Below are positions 7,269 to 16,074 of a DNA stretch of 32,762 bases, one piece after another. The stretch is from assembly GCF_900113325.1 (NCBI RefSeq), contig NZ_FOOY01000013.1, positions 59,156 through 91,917 on the forward strand, given 5' to 3'. How positions within the stretch are numbered: position 1 is the stretch's first letter; each line of letters starts with the position of its first letter. The position numbers and the translations under genes are program-made. The stretch is from Sporolactobacillus nakayamae (GTDB lineage: Bacteria; Bacillota; Bacilli; Bacillales; Sporolactobacillaceae). Under the pieces are notes generated by a model, which had not been told where the DNA came from, did not search any database, and was given only the letters and a program-made list of their open reading frames with translations.

Positions 7269-8588
7269 ATGAAGATCGCAGTCATAGGTACAGGGTATGT
7301 TGGATTGGTGACAGGTGTTGCACTTTCTGAAATTGGTCATACGGTCACATGTATTGATGTTGATCCACGAAAAATCGAGGAACTCAATCAAGGAATTCCA
7401 ACAATATATGAACCAGGGCTTGGCGATATGATGCTGAAAAATCAGCAACGCAATCGCTTGCGCTTTACTGATCAGCATCGTGCGGGTCTGGAAGGCGCGG
7501 AAGCTGTTTATCTAGCGGTCGGAACCCCTCAGCGCGCGGATGGTTCGGCGAATTTGCAGTATGTGGAGCAGGCAGCGCTGGATGTCGCTGAGCATATACA
7601 AAAATCGGTAATTGTAGTCATTAAAAGCACGGTTCCAGTTGGCACAAACCAACGAATTAAGCGTTTGATGATGCAGCATACTCGTCCCGGCGTCTCGATT
7701 AAAATCGCTTCTAATCCGGAATTTCTCAGAGAAGGTTCGGCGATTCACGATACATTCCATGGGGACCGAATTATTATTGGGACTGAAGATTATGAAACTG
7801 CCCATGTGTTGGAAGAAATCAACGCGCCGTTTGGCATTCCGGTAGTGAAAACGGATTTGTTCAGCAGCGAGATGATCAAATACGCCTCGAATGCGTTCCT
7901 GGCGACAAAAATAAGTTTTATTAACGAGATTGCAAATCTTTGTGAGAAATTAGGCGCGGATGTTGAGGAAGTTTCCAAGGGGATGGGACTCGACCACCGT
8001 ATTGGAAACGCATTTTTAAAGGCGGGCATCGGCTATGGCGGCTCTTGTTTTCCTAAGGATACCAATGCGTTGGTGCAGCTTGCGGGCAACCATCACCACG
8101 ACTTCAATTTGCTGAAGTCAGTCATTGAGGTCAACAATCATCAACAATGCCTCTTGATCGAAAAAATGGTGGCGCGATTCGGCTCTCTACATGACAAACG
8201 AATCGCTGTGCTTGGTCTCGCATTCAAACCGAACACTGATGATCTTCGCGAATCGCCGGCGCTTGTTATGATACCGAAACTGGTTGAACTCGGCGCGGAT
8301 GTCGTCTGCTATGATCCAATCGCCGCAAATCAAGGCGCAAGGTGGATCAGTGAGCCGGTGGCTTATACAAAAAATGTCGCTGAATCGTTGAGTGGCGCGG
8401 ACTGCGCGGTGATCATTACCGATTGGCCGGATATTAAGCGCATGAACCCGGAGACCTATGTCCGGCTCATGCGCACGCCGATCGTGTTCGACGGACGGAA
8501 TTGTTACCCAATTCCTGTGGCACGTAAGGCGACTATCGAGTATTATTCCATCGGCCGACCGGATGTAGTTCCTGAAATCAGCAGGTAA
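7269..8588 (+). CDS. tuaD: UDP-glucose 6-dehydrogenase
   Basis: The 439-residue enzyme oxidises UDP-glucose to UDP-glucuronate with two NAD+, giving the acidic sugar of teichuronic acid. The NAD-binding GTGYVGLVTG is at residues 7-16. The central domain carries the conserved EFLREGSAIHD, and the catalytic cysteine is C260 in GGSCFPKD. The C-terminal UDP-binding domain contains LGLAFKPNTDDLRESPA. Length and motifs match B. subtilis TuaD/Ugd. It starts at ATG with GTGAGGGG just upstream, is the first gene of the putative Pho-controlled unit, and is followed 39 bp later by a glycosyltransferase. In B. subtilis tuaD is fourth in the operon, so gene order differs here. Confidence 0.95.
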   Translation: MKIAVIGTGYVGLVTGVALSEIGHTVTCIDVDPRKIEELNQGIPTIYEPGLGDMMLKNQQRNRLRFTDQHRAGLEGAEAVYLAVGTPQRADGSANLQYVEQAALDVAEHIQKSVIVVIKSTVPVGTNQRIKRLMMQHTRPGVSIKIASNPEFLREGSAIHDTFHGDRIIIGTEDYETAHVLEEINAPFGIPVVKTDLFSSEMIKYASNAFLATKISFINEIANLCEKLGADVEEVSKGMGLDHRIGNAFLKAGIGYGGSCFPKDTNALVQLAGNHHHDFNLLKSVIEVNNHQQCLLIEKMVARFGSLHDKRIAVLGLAFKPNTDDLRESPALVMIPKLVELGADVVCYDPIAANQGARWISEPVAYTKNVAESLSGADCAVIITDWPDIKRMNPETYVRLMRTPIVFDGRNCYPIPVARKATIEYYSIGRPDVVPEISR

Positions 8589-8627
8589 TGCGGCGCGCCG
8601 AAAGTCATAAGTTGATGGAGAAGTCGG

Positions 8628-9863
8628 ATGAAGATTCTGTTTCTCGTCGGAGAGTTTCCAAAGCTCTCTCAGACGTTCATATTAAGTCAAATCACGGGGC
8701 TGATTGATGCCGGACATGAGGTGACGATTCTCGCTAAGAAAAGTGATGGCGGATCAAAAGTTCATCCGGATGTCCTGAATTATGATCTGCTCAAACATGT
8801 CGTTTATTATGGCGATGCGGCGCATTCGGAGAATCGATGTAATAAGGTTTTGGCGTTCGGCCGAGCACTATGCGCGCACATGGTTACCCGTATCTTTAAT
8901 CGACAGTACAAAGGAGCGGTATCATTCAAGAATCTGTGCAAAATGCCGAACTTGATTCTGCTCGTGCGTACGCTCAATCAAGTAGATTTGACGGATCGTG
9001 CGATTATTGTGGCGCATTTCGGGCCGAACGGACTGCTTGCGCAGAAATGCATCGAGATGGGTTTGCTTAACGGAAAACTGTTCACCTTTTTTCATGGCTA
9101 TGACATGTTGCGCTATGTAAAGCAAACGGGGAGGAATGCGTATCAAGATTTATTCCGTTCGCCCTCACTCATTCTGCCAATTAGTGATTTCTGGCGCAGA
9201 CGGTGTATTGAACTCGGCGCGGATTCGTCCCGAGTCATCGTGCACCACATGGGGATTGATTTGCTTCGCTTTGGCAGTCATCCTGCACAGCTGACGAAAC
9301 CGGTGATCCTCGTTTCAGCGGCCCGTTTGGTTGAGAAGAAAGGATTGGAATATGGCATCGAAGCTGTCGGTCAATTAATTACGAAAGGGTACGCCGTCCG
9401 TTATTTTATCGTGGGTGACGGTCCCTTGAAGGACAAGCTTCAAAACCAAATTGAAAAAAATAAGCTGACGCGGCAAATTCGTCTGCTTGGGTGGAAAACG
9501 CAAAACGAATGGATTGAACTGATGACGGATGCGCAGATTGTGCTTGCTCCGAGCATCACTGCGAGTGATGGAGATATGGAAGGGATACCGGTGCAATTGA
9601 TGGAAGCGATGGCGATGAGGAAAATCGTTGTTTCTACCGTACACAGCGGCATTCCCGAGCTCATCCACGACGGAGAGAACGGCTGCCTCGTTCCCGAGAA
9701 AAATTCAGATGCACTTGCGGATGTATTGGAGCAGCTTATTCGTTCACCTGAGAAATGGAGCCGGATCACGCAGAACGCGCGTCAAACGATTAAGACGGAA
9801 TTTAACAGTCAAAAGTTAAATGCGGAGCTGATTAAGCTCTTCAATGAAAAGAGGGCAAAATGA
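8628..9863 (+). CDS. GT4-family glycosyltransferase (TuaC position; AmsK/WcaL-like)
   Basis: A 411-residue GT-B glycosyltransferase. The N-terminal motif GEFPKLSQTFILSQI is typical of the AmsK/WcaL group of exopolysaccharide GT4 enzymes. Acceptor-side FHGYDM lies in the middle, the donor domain begins with SAARLVEKKGLEYGI near residue 226, and DMEGIPVQLMEAMAMRK supplies the donor-binding glutamate. It sits between tuaD and the flippase, the place that fits TuaC. The sequence group is not obviously that of B. subtilis TuaC, so the symbol is left empty. Its stop overlaps the flippase start by four bases. It probably adds a sugar to the undecaprenyl-linked teichuronic-acid repeat. Confidence 0.88.
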   Translation: MKILFLVGEFPKLSQTFILSQITGLIDAGHEVTILAKKSDGGSKVHPDVLNYDLLKHVVYYGDAAHSENRCNKVLAFGRALCAHMVTRIFNRQYKGAVSFKNLCKMPNLILLVRTLNQVDLTDRAIIVAHFGPNGLLAQKCIEMGLLNGKLFTFFHGYDMLRYVKQTGRNAYQDLFRSPSLILPISDFWRRRCIELGADSSRVIVHHMGIDLLRFGSHPAQLTKPVILVSAARLVEKKGLEYGIEAVGQLITKGYAVRYFIVGDGPLKDKLQNQIEKNKLTRQIRLLGWKTQNEWIELMTDAQIVLAPSITASDGDMEGIPVQLMEAMAMRKIVVSTVHSGIPELIHDGENGCLVPEKNSDALADVLEQLIRSPEKWSRITQNARQTIKTEFNSQKLNAELIKLFNEKRAK

Positions 9864-11287
9864 AAGCATTTATTAAACGACTGCTCGCTTTTTCAATTGG
9901 CCCTGCCGGTGGCGCGCTGATCGCTTTTATTACGATTCCGGTGACGACGCATTTTGTGTCGCCGGCCGAATACGGCAAGGCGAGCATGTTTGCACTCACG
10001 CTAACCATGCTGTCCACTGTTCAATACCTGGGCATCGATCAAGCATATACCAGAGAATTTAATGAGGTGAAGGACCGGGAAGCACTTTTTTTGCACGCGC
10101 TGCTGCTGCCGCTCCTGTTCGCCTTATTTTTATTAGTCATGATTGCTTTTAATCTTGGCGCGACCTCTCATTTCCTTTTTGGCGCGCGTGATCAGTCTAC
10201 GGCTACGCTTTTACTGGGTGTTTCGCTGATCTTTATCACCTTTGAGCGTTTTATTTTGCTGTCGATTCGCATGGAAGAAAAAGCGCTCGCTTATTCTTTA
10301 TTTACAATTTTTATTAAACTGACGGTTTTAGCCGCAACCTTACTTTTCGTTCTGATGATCCGAACGGATTTTCTCGCAGTTGTTTATTCGGCTGCAGCAG
10401 GTCAAATTATCGGCGACACGTTTCTGCTCATTCGTTACCGTGCCTATTTTAAAATTCGCGCCTTTCACTTTGACCGGGTATTGCTGCGCCGCATGCTGGT
10501 TTTTGGGCTGCCGCTTGTTGTCGCCGCATCGGCCTCCACCTTGCTCAATTCCGCGGGAAGGCTCGCGCTGAGGGTGTGGGGCAGTTTCTATGATATCGGC
10601 ATGTTCACGGCGGCGCTTAAAGTTGCGGCCGTTCTCGCTGTTGTCCAATCCAGTTTTACCAGCTTCTGGGTCCCTACGGCTTATCGTTGGCATAGCGAGG
10701 GGCAGTCAATCCGCTTGTTTCGCGCGGTCAGCGAAGGCGTACTTCTTTTCATGTCGCTTCTTTATTTCGGCGTCATTCTTTTTAAAGATCAATTGATGCT
10801 GCTTTTATCTCCGCAATACGTGCCCGCGGCGGGACTGCTTGGCTTGCTTTGCCTGCAACCGGTTTTATATACAGTCAGTGAAACCACAACGCTTGGCATT
10901 GTTTTTTCCCGTAAAAGTTATCTGAATATCTGGGTCAGTCTATGTTCACTGCTCCCGTGCCTGATCATTAACAGTCTTGTTGTTCCGCGTTTCGGCGCAA
11001 TTGGTGCGGGGCTCGCAACAGGAGTTTCTTATGTCCTGTTTTTTTGGAGCAGAAGCTATTTCTCAGCGAAAAACTGGAGCGGATTTCCATTAACAACACA
11101 TTATGCGGTGATGCTCGTGCTTCTAGCGGCGGGAATTCTCAACACTTCTCATTTCCCATTCATGCTTTTGGCAAATTTGGGCATGCTTTTACTAGTCATT
11201 CTCATTCAGAGTGGTTCGATCCTATCGATTTACAGAAAATGGCGCGCGGCGCGGCGGACAAATGATTCTTCTTCCATTTCTTCTTAA
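9860..11287 (+). CDS. tuaB: Teichuronic acid repeat-unit flippase
   Basis: A 475-residue, 12-14-helix polysaccharide-transporter-family protein that should flip the undecaprenyl-diphosphate repeat unit to the outer leaflet. Helices run almost end to end with short charged loops, and the C-terminal tail is basic, as expected for a cytoplasmic end. It is a full-length paralogue of the minus-strand flippase at 1411-2829. ATG 9860 is fixed by the GAGGGCAAAATGA overlap with the preceding glycosyltransferase. The tua context (UDP-glucose dehydrogenase, priming transferase, polymerase and chain-length protein all close by) supports TuaB. It ends the first tua unit; no clear terminator follows before the next promoter. 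Confidence 0.88.
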   Translation: MKAFIKRLLAFSIGPAGGALIAFITIPVTTHFVSPAEYGKASMFALTLTMLSTVQYLGIDQAYTREFNEVKDREALFLHALLLPLLFALFLLVMIAFNLGATSHFLFGARDQSTATLLLGVSLIFITFERFILLSIRMEEKALAYSLFTIFIKLTVLAATLLFVLMIRTDFLAVVYSAAAGQIIGDTFLLIRYRAYFKIRAFHFDRVLLRRMLVFGLPLVVAASASTLLNSAGRLALRVWGSFYDIGMFTAALKVAAVLAVVQSSFTSFWVPTAYRWHSEGQSIRLFRAVSEGVLLFMSLLYFGVILFKDQLMLLLSPQYVPAAGLLGLLCLQPVLYTVSETTTLGIVFSRKSYLNIWVSLCSLLPCLIINSLVVPRFGAIGAGLATGVSYVLFFWSRSYFSAKNWSGFPLTTHYAVMLVLLAAGILNTSHFPFMLLANLGMLLLVILIQSGSILSIYRKWRAARRTNDSSSISS

Positions 11288-11339
11288 CGATGGAGATTGG
11301 CTCACTTTGTGATCATTTCTAAAAAAGTCGAGGGACATA

Positions 11340-11393
11340 TTTACACAACCTTTAATAAACCACCACAATTGCTACATAAACGTTCTCTATAAT
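11340..11393 (+). promoter_or_regulatory. Putative PhoP-activated promoter (Pho box) of the tuaA unit
   Basis: Hexamers at 11-bp steps: TTTACA (11340), TTTAAT (11351), ACCACA (11362) and TACATA (11373). A perfect -10 box TATAAT (11388-11393) follows exactly nine bases after the last. The geometry is identical to that at 7142-7195. The first hexamer matches the Pho consensus fully; the others match about four of six positions. There is no -35 hexamer at the usual spacing. Transcription would start near 11400, giving a leader of about 45 bases to the GTG at 11445. Confidence 0.6.
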
Positions 11394-11444
11394 TGAAACA
11401 AGTTCTGAAGAGCAAGTAATCGATGAACTGGAGAGGTGTTTCAT

Positions 11445-12104
11445 GTGAAGGCGGAAAAAGAAATAGGGGTTTATAGCGGTTATTCGATGATGACACCGCC
11501 AAGCGTCGTTCTCCCTGAGGGCGTAAAAACGTATCTTCTGATCAAGAGGGGTTTTGACCTGATCTTCGGATTTCTGGGTTTGGTGATTACCGCGCCAATT
11601 GTTTTTGTTTTTTCACTACTCATTGTCTTGGAGACACCGGGATCGCCCTTCTATGCTCAGGAACGTGTCGGAAAAGGTGGAAAAACGTTTCGGTTGATCA
11701 AGCTCCGTTCGATGTGCAAGGATGCCGAGCGTGCGGGCGCGAAATGGGCGGAAGCACATGATCCGCGCGTGACTCGAGTCGGCCGGTTCATTCGCAAGAC
11801 ACGTATTGATGAGCTCCCTCAATTCTTTTCCGTTATCAAAGGGGACATGTCGCTGATTGGCCCAAGACCTGAGCGGCCAATGTTCACAGAAAAGTTTGAT
11901 CACGAGATACCCGGCTTTAAAAAAAGGCTGCTCGTGAAACCGGGATTGACAGGACTTGCGCAGGTCAGCGGCGGTTATGATTTATCACCAAAGGAAAAAT
12001 TAGTTTATGACTTAGCGTATGTGCGCAACTTATCGCCTGCGCTTGAGTGGAACATTTTGCTGCGCACGGTCAAGGTATTGGTGACCGGCGACGGCGCCCG
12101 ATAA
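11445..12104 (+). CDS. tuaA: Undecaprenyl-phosphate sugar phosphotransferase (priming enzyme)
   Basis: A 219-residue bacterial sugar transferase of the small WcaJ/PglC-like type, which transfers a sugar-1-phosphate to undecaprenyl phosphate and so starts each repeat unit. A membrane segment lies at about residues 33-62. The catalytic region shows PGSPFYAQERVGKGGKTF, the LIKLRSM motif (84-90), and RKTRIDELPQFFSVIKGDMS followed by LIGPRPERP (137-145). The length agrees with B. subtilis TuaA (about 216). GTG 11445 is chosen over GTG 11436 because GGAGAGG (11430-11436) is eight bases upstream of it. It is the first gene of the second Pho-like unit. Confidence 0.92.
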   Translation: MKAEKEIGVYSGYSMMTPPSVVLPEGVKTYLLIKRGFDLIFGFLGLVITAPIVFVFSLLIVLETPGSPFYAQERVGKGGKTFRLIKLRSMCKDAERAGAKWAEAHDPRVTRVGRFIRKTRIDELPQFFSVIKGDMSLIGPRPERPMFTEKFDHEIPGFKKRLLVKPGLTGLAQVSGGYDLSPKEKLVYDLAYVRNLSPALEWNILLRTVKVLVTGDGAR

Positions 12105-12141
12105 AACACGTCACGAACGATGAATATCAGGAGGTATTCCC

Positions 12142-13077
12142 ATGGAAAAAGTACTGGTTACCGGCGGAGCCGGATTTATTGGTTCTCATGTTGTTGAAGC
12201 ATTGCTGAGACAAGGTTACGCGGTCGCTGTCATGGACAACTTTTCAACAGGTCATCGGGACAATATCGCCGATCTGCCTGTTGACTTATATATTTGTGAT
12301 GTCGCCGATCCGGCGGTTATTAATGTGATTCAAGCGATTCATCCGAATTATATCGTTCACTTGGCGGCGCAGATCAGCGTCTCTCAATCGGTCGCCGATC
12401 CGCTTTTCGACGAACGCACGAATGTGACCGGGTCGCTTAACGTGATGAACGGTGCACGACTGGCGAATGTAAAGAAGATTGTCTTTTCATCATCGGCAGC
12501 TGTCTATGGCAATCCACTTGAGATTCCAGTGACCACACAGCATCCGACGAATCCCGAATCACCCTATGGATTAACAAAATTGACAGTTGAGCATTACTTG
12601 CAGATGTTTGAAAAATTTTATCAGCTTTCCTACGGTATTCTGCGTTTCAGCAATGTCTATGGACCGCGTCAGGATGCAGACGGAGAAGGCGGCGTCGTGT
12701 CAATCTTTTCGGATCGAATTCAAAAAGGCACGCCGCCGATGATTTATGGTGACGGAGATCAAACACGAGATTTTATTTTCGTAAAAGATGTTGCCGCCGC
12801 TGTAGTCGCTGCTCTTTCTGTAAAAGAAAGCTTGCGCGTCAACATATCGTCACAAACGGCAATCAGCATCAAGGATCTTTTTCAAGTGATGAAGGAAGTA
12901 TCAGGCTCAGATCTTGATGTGTATTATGGGCCAAAACGAAACGGGGACATCAGGCACAGCGTTCTCTCTAATCAGCGCGCGAAAGAACTTCTGAATTGGG
13001 AACCCAAAGTCATTTTGGCAGACGGGCTCCGAATGACGCTGCGTTCATTGAAGCGCAAAAAGCGGGCCGCTGTCTAA
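12142..13077 (+). CDS. NAD-dependent UDP-hexose 4-epimerase (GalE/Gne-like)
   Basis: A 311-residue extended short-chain dehydrogenase. The NAD-binding GGAGFIGSH is at residues 8-16, the active-site serines are in FSSSAAVYG (115-123) and the Tyr-x-x-x-Lys pair is Y142/K146 in PYGLTK. It probably interconverts UDP-GlcNAc and UDP-GalNAc or the glucose/galactose pair, supplying one sugar of the polymer; teichuronic acid in B. subtilis contains GalNAc and glucuronate. The gene is not part of the eight-gene B. subtilis tua operon, so its insertion between tuaA and tuaE is a difference. It has a strong AGGAGGT site. Confidence 0.88.
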   Translation: MEKVLVTGGAGFIGSHVVEALLRQGYAVAVMDNFSTGHRDNIADLPVDLYICDVADPAVINVIQAIHPNYIVHLAAQISVSQSVADPLFDERTNVTGSLNVMNGARLANVKKIVFSSSAAVYGNPLEIPVTTQHPTNPESPYGLTKLTVEHYLQMFEKFYQLSYGILRFSNVYGPRQDADGEGGVVSIFSDRIQKGTPPMIYGDGDQTRDFIFVKDVAAAVVAALSVKESLRVNISSQTAISIKDLFQVMKEVSGSDLDVYYGPKRNGDIRHSVLSNQRAKELLNWEPKVILADGLRMTLRSLKRKKRAAV

Positions 13078-13100
13078 TCTCGAGAACGTGGAGGCGGACA

Positions 13101-14582
13101 ATGACGGCAACTTCATCAGTTTATGGAAAAAACCATTCAGGCGCGAGTCGAGCGGTCATTGAATCAATGGCAATTATCGCGGCGTTGCTCGCAGCCCTAA
13201 TTGGTATCTATTGGATTGAAAATGTGTGGATTCAGATGCTTCTGGTCATGGCATGGACCAGTTCTTTGGTCATTGCTCTTCTCTATTTAAAAGAACATGC
13301 GACGAGCAAAGTCCTGCTCTTAAGCATGATGTATCTGCTGATTGCGTCGACCTTTTTAAATCAAGCGCTGCTCAGTATTTCCACCGGTTTTTTCACACTT
13401 TTTGTTTATCGGCTGCTTTTGATTGGCAGTACTGTTGTTTTTTTGGCACATGCGGGGAAGATCGGCGGCTTCTACGTGCAGTGGAAGTCAATGCAGGTAA
13501 AGGGAACACTCTTTTTCCTTCTCTTTTGGCTCGCTTACGCCGGGACTTCTCTACTTTGGTCTTGGTCGGTTGTAGAGGGGGTTAAATATCTGCTTCTACT
13601 GGGAATTGGCCTTTTATTTATCTTTTTGGCTGTCTTTACATTCACCCGTGTCCGGCAAATGATCGCGTTTCATAGCATTTGGCTGCTGATGAGCACGGCA
13701 CTGATCGTGATCGGACTGGTCAATCATTTTGCGCGTATGCAATTGCCGACATCGACATTATTTGGGGGACCGGAGTACAAACAGGCCTACCCGACTGCTG
13801 TGTTTACGAATCAAAATGATTTCGCGACACTGCTTGCGATCTCATTCTTTTTTTATTTAGCGGCGGGCAGAAATTATCGGAATCGATTGCTTCGCTTCTT
13901 TTGCTTTGTCCTTGCGGCATTAGCGATTTGGCTGATTTACTTGACCGAATCGCGTGCCAGCCTGCTCGGGGTAGCGGCAGGCAGCGCCTTCTACCTCTTT
14001 TTAATGATCCCGGAAAAGAGAAAAAAGGCAGTGTTGTGGACGGGTTTTATCGCAGCAGCCGGCGGGTTGCTCGTATTATTTGGAAAACTGCTTGAAAAAT
14101 GGCAGAGCTTTTGGAGCTTTACAGCAGGCTATGTGGTGAATGAAAATCCGGATTCTAATTCGGTCCGAGTGCATTTACTGCAAAGCAGTTGGCGTTATTT
14201 AACAGAATCGTTTGGCATGGGGGTAGGTTCCGGCAATCTTGCCGTTTATCTTGAGAACCGTCCGATTCTGAACACGGATTCTATTTTCGAAGTGCATAAT
14301 TGGCTGGCAGAGATAACGGGTAATTTCGGTTTTCTTATAGGCGCGGGTTATCTCGCCATGTATCTTGCTCTTTTTAGTTCATTAATGAAGATGTATTCAC
14401 TACATGCAGGCAGAAAAACTCGGTTGCTTGTGGAGACGTGTCTCACGGCTCAGATCGCGTTCTTGATTTCCAGCATCAGTCCGAGCTCGGTCAGTAACCT
14501 GTATTTTCACTGGGTTTTTCTTGGCTTTGTGATCTGCACGGTGTCCGTTCTTCATCAATCGAAACAGTCAGGAGAGTCGTAA
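13101..14582 (+). CDS. tuaE: Teichuronic acid polymerase-like membrane protein
   Basis: A 493-residue protein with about 10-12 membrane helices and one larger external loop near residues 345-410. It belongs to the Wzy/O-antigen-ligase-like family that joins lipid-linked repeat units outside the membrane. The loop holds NENPDSNSVRVHLLQSSW and FGMGVGSGN, typical of Wzy_C-type domains. Position and length agree with B. subtilis TuaE (about 490). ATG 13101 has GTGGAGGCGG just before it; an open frame extends upstream into the epimerase gene but without support. The next gene starts three bases after its stop. Confidence 0.85.
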   Translation: MTATSSVYGKNHSGASRAVIESMAIIAALLAALIGIYWIENVWIQMLLVMAWTSSLVIALLYLKEHATSKVLLLSMMYLLIASTFLNQALLSISTGFFTLFVYRLLLIGSTVVFLAHAGKIGGFYVQWKSMQVKGTLFFLLFWLAYAGTSLLWSWSVVEGVKYLLLLGIGLLFIFLAVFTFTRVRQMIAFHSIWLLMSTALIVIGLVNHFARMQLPTSTLFGGPEYKQAYPTAVFTNQNDFATLLAISFFFYLAAGRNYRNRLLRFFCFVLAALAIWLIYLTESRASLLGVAAGSAFYLFLMIPEKRKKAVLWTGFIAAAGGLLVLFGKLLEKWQSFWSFTAGYVVNENPDSNSVRVHLLQSSWRYLTESFGMGVGSGNLAVYLENRPILNTDSIFEVHNWLAEITGNFGFLIGAGYLAMYLALFSSLMKMYSLHAGRKTRLLVETCLTAQIAFLISSISPSSVSNLYFHWVFLGFVICTVSVLHQSKQSGES

Positions 14583-14585
14583 TTA

Positions 14586-15263
14586 ATGAGTGTGTTTAAC
14601 CATGTGGCAGAGCGATTAAGAAAGCATTTATGGATTGTGATTGCGTTGCCTATTCTTCTTGGAATTACCGGATGGCTGGTTCCGATAGGCAAAATGCCTT
14701 CTTCGTTCGAGGCACAAACAACGATTCAATTGGGTTCCTATATGAAGGATGAGTATAACGATCCCAATCAAGTGGCCATTATTCTTTCGAATGATCCATT
14801 CTTTGAAAAGCATGTACAGGAACTGTGGAATGAGCGGCAACAGGCTCTATTAAGTCAAGTGACCATCAGCGACCTATCCAATCATTTGATTCAGATCCGC
14901 TACCGAGGAAAAGATACGGATGACGCGATGGATGGCGTCAATGCGGTGACGAACGCATTTCTTGCTGAAGATCAGACACGATTTAATCAGAAGGAAAAGA
15001 TTATTGATCAGGCTATTGAAAGTTTGAAGAAGGAAAAAACATCAGAAAATGAAACGGTTGAACGCGCACGCTTTCTTTATAAACTTCAGTTAGAAAAAGC
15101 GAACATGAAACCGGCTCAACTGCTCGAGCCTGCCCAAAAGGGAAGCGGTACACGTGTATCGGCGCTCTCTTCCAAAAAAAGAGCGGCGCTCGGCTTTATG
15201 ATCGGCGTCACATTTAGTATGATCGGCGCCGCTTTGCCGGAGTTTGTGCGTAGAAAGGAATAA
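14586..15263 (+). CDS. tuaF: Chain-length/polymer export co-factor, Wzz-like (TuaF)
   Basis: A 225-residue membrane protein with one helix near each end (about residues 14-33 and 199-218) and an extracytoplasmic, partly coiled-coil middle, the layout of Wzz/polysaccharide co-polymerase proteins that set polymer length. The middle has charged helical stretches (ESLKKEKTSENETVERARFL). It lacks the cytoplasmic tyrosine-kinase tail of larger Wzc proteins. Its length is close to B. subtilis TuaF (about 226), and it has the same place between tuaE and tuaG. The start has AGGAGAG about nine bases upstream. Confidence 0.85.
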   Translation: MSVFNHVAERLRKHLWIVIALPILLGITGWLVPIGKMPSSFEAQTTIQLGSYMKDEYNDPNQVAIILSNDPFFEKHVQELWNERQQALLSQVTISDLSNHLIQIRYRGKDTDDAMDGVNAVTNAFLAEDQTRFNQKEKIIDQAIESLKKEKTSENETVERARFLYKLQLEKANMKPAQLLEPAQKGSGTRVSALSSKKRAALGFMIGVTFSMIGAALPEFVRRKE

Positions 15264-15282
15264 GGCAGGAGGCGGCAATACC

Positions 15283-16053
15283 ATGGCGATTGAACAAGCA
15301 CTGGTTTCCATTATCACACCAACCTTTTGTTCGGAGAAGACGATTAGGAAAACCATCCGTTCTGTGCGCGAACAGACGTATCCGCATTGGGAACTAATTA
15401 TTATTGACGACGCGTCGACGGATCGGACGCGCGAATTGCTGCGAGAGGCTGCGGAGAAAGACAGCCGCATAAAACTATTATTTTTGCAGGAGAATCGTGG
15501 TGCAGCATTCGCAAGAAATAGGGCGCTTGAACTCGCTCAGGGCCGTTACATTGCTTTCCTTGACAGCGATGACTGTTGGAAAACGAAAAAGATTGAAGAA
15601 CAATTACGATTTATGGAAATGCATCACTACGCGTTCACCTTTACGGGGTACGAGTTAATGGATGCCGACGGACATTTGCTGAATAAATTGATCGCCGCTC
15701 CGTCCCGTGTGACCTATAAACGAATGTTGAAGAATACCATTGTCGGCTGTCTGACCGTGATGATTGATCGACAACAGATCGGCGATTTTCGTATGCCTGA
15801 TCTGCGCTCCCGTCAGGATCTGGCGACATGGCTGTCCTTACTGAAGAAAGGCACTGTTGCCTACGGGCTGAATGAGACATTGGCTGAATACCGAATCAGC
15901 GGTAAAGAATCGCTCTCAGGGAACAAATGGAGGGCGGCTAAGAAAACGTGGTTTGTATACCGACGCGTTGAACATTTACCGCTCCTTGCGTCATGCTGGT
16001 ATTTTGTCAACTATGCAACGAATGCGTTCATTAAGCGTTTTATCAGTATTTAA
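15283..16053 (+). CDS. tuaG: GT2-family glycosyltransferase
   Basis: A 256-residue GT-A fold, inverting family-2 glycosyltransferase. The nucleotide-sugar-binding motifs are in order: SIITPTF near the start, IIIDDASTDRT around residue 45, RNRALELAQGRYIAFLDSDD with the metal-binding DSD around residue 92, and a later RQDLATWLSLLKKG region. Length and position fit B. subtilis TuaG (about 252), which is thought to add a sugar of the teichuronic-acid repeat. ATG 15283 is preferred (AGGAGG at 15267-15272). A GTG at 15244 inside tuaF would add 13 unsupported residues. Confidence 0.9.
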   Translation: MAIEQALVSIITPTFCSEKTIRKTIRSVREQTYPHWELIIIDDASTDRTRELLREAAEKDSRIKLLFLQENRGAAFARNRALELAQGRYIAFLDSDDCWKTKKIEEQLRFMEMHHYAFTFTGYELMDADGHLLNKLIAAPSRVTYKRMLKNTIVGCLTVMIDRQQIGDFRMPDLRSRQDLATWLSLLKKGTVAYGLNETLAEYRISGKESLSGNKWRAAKKTWFVYRRVEHLPLLASCWYFVNYATNAFIKRFISI

Positions 16054-16074
16054 CTCGTGAAGGGAACGAATGCT

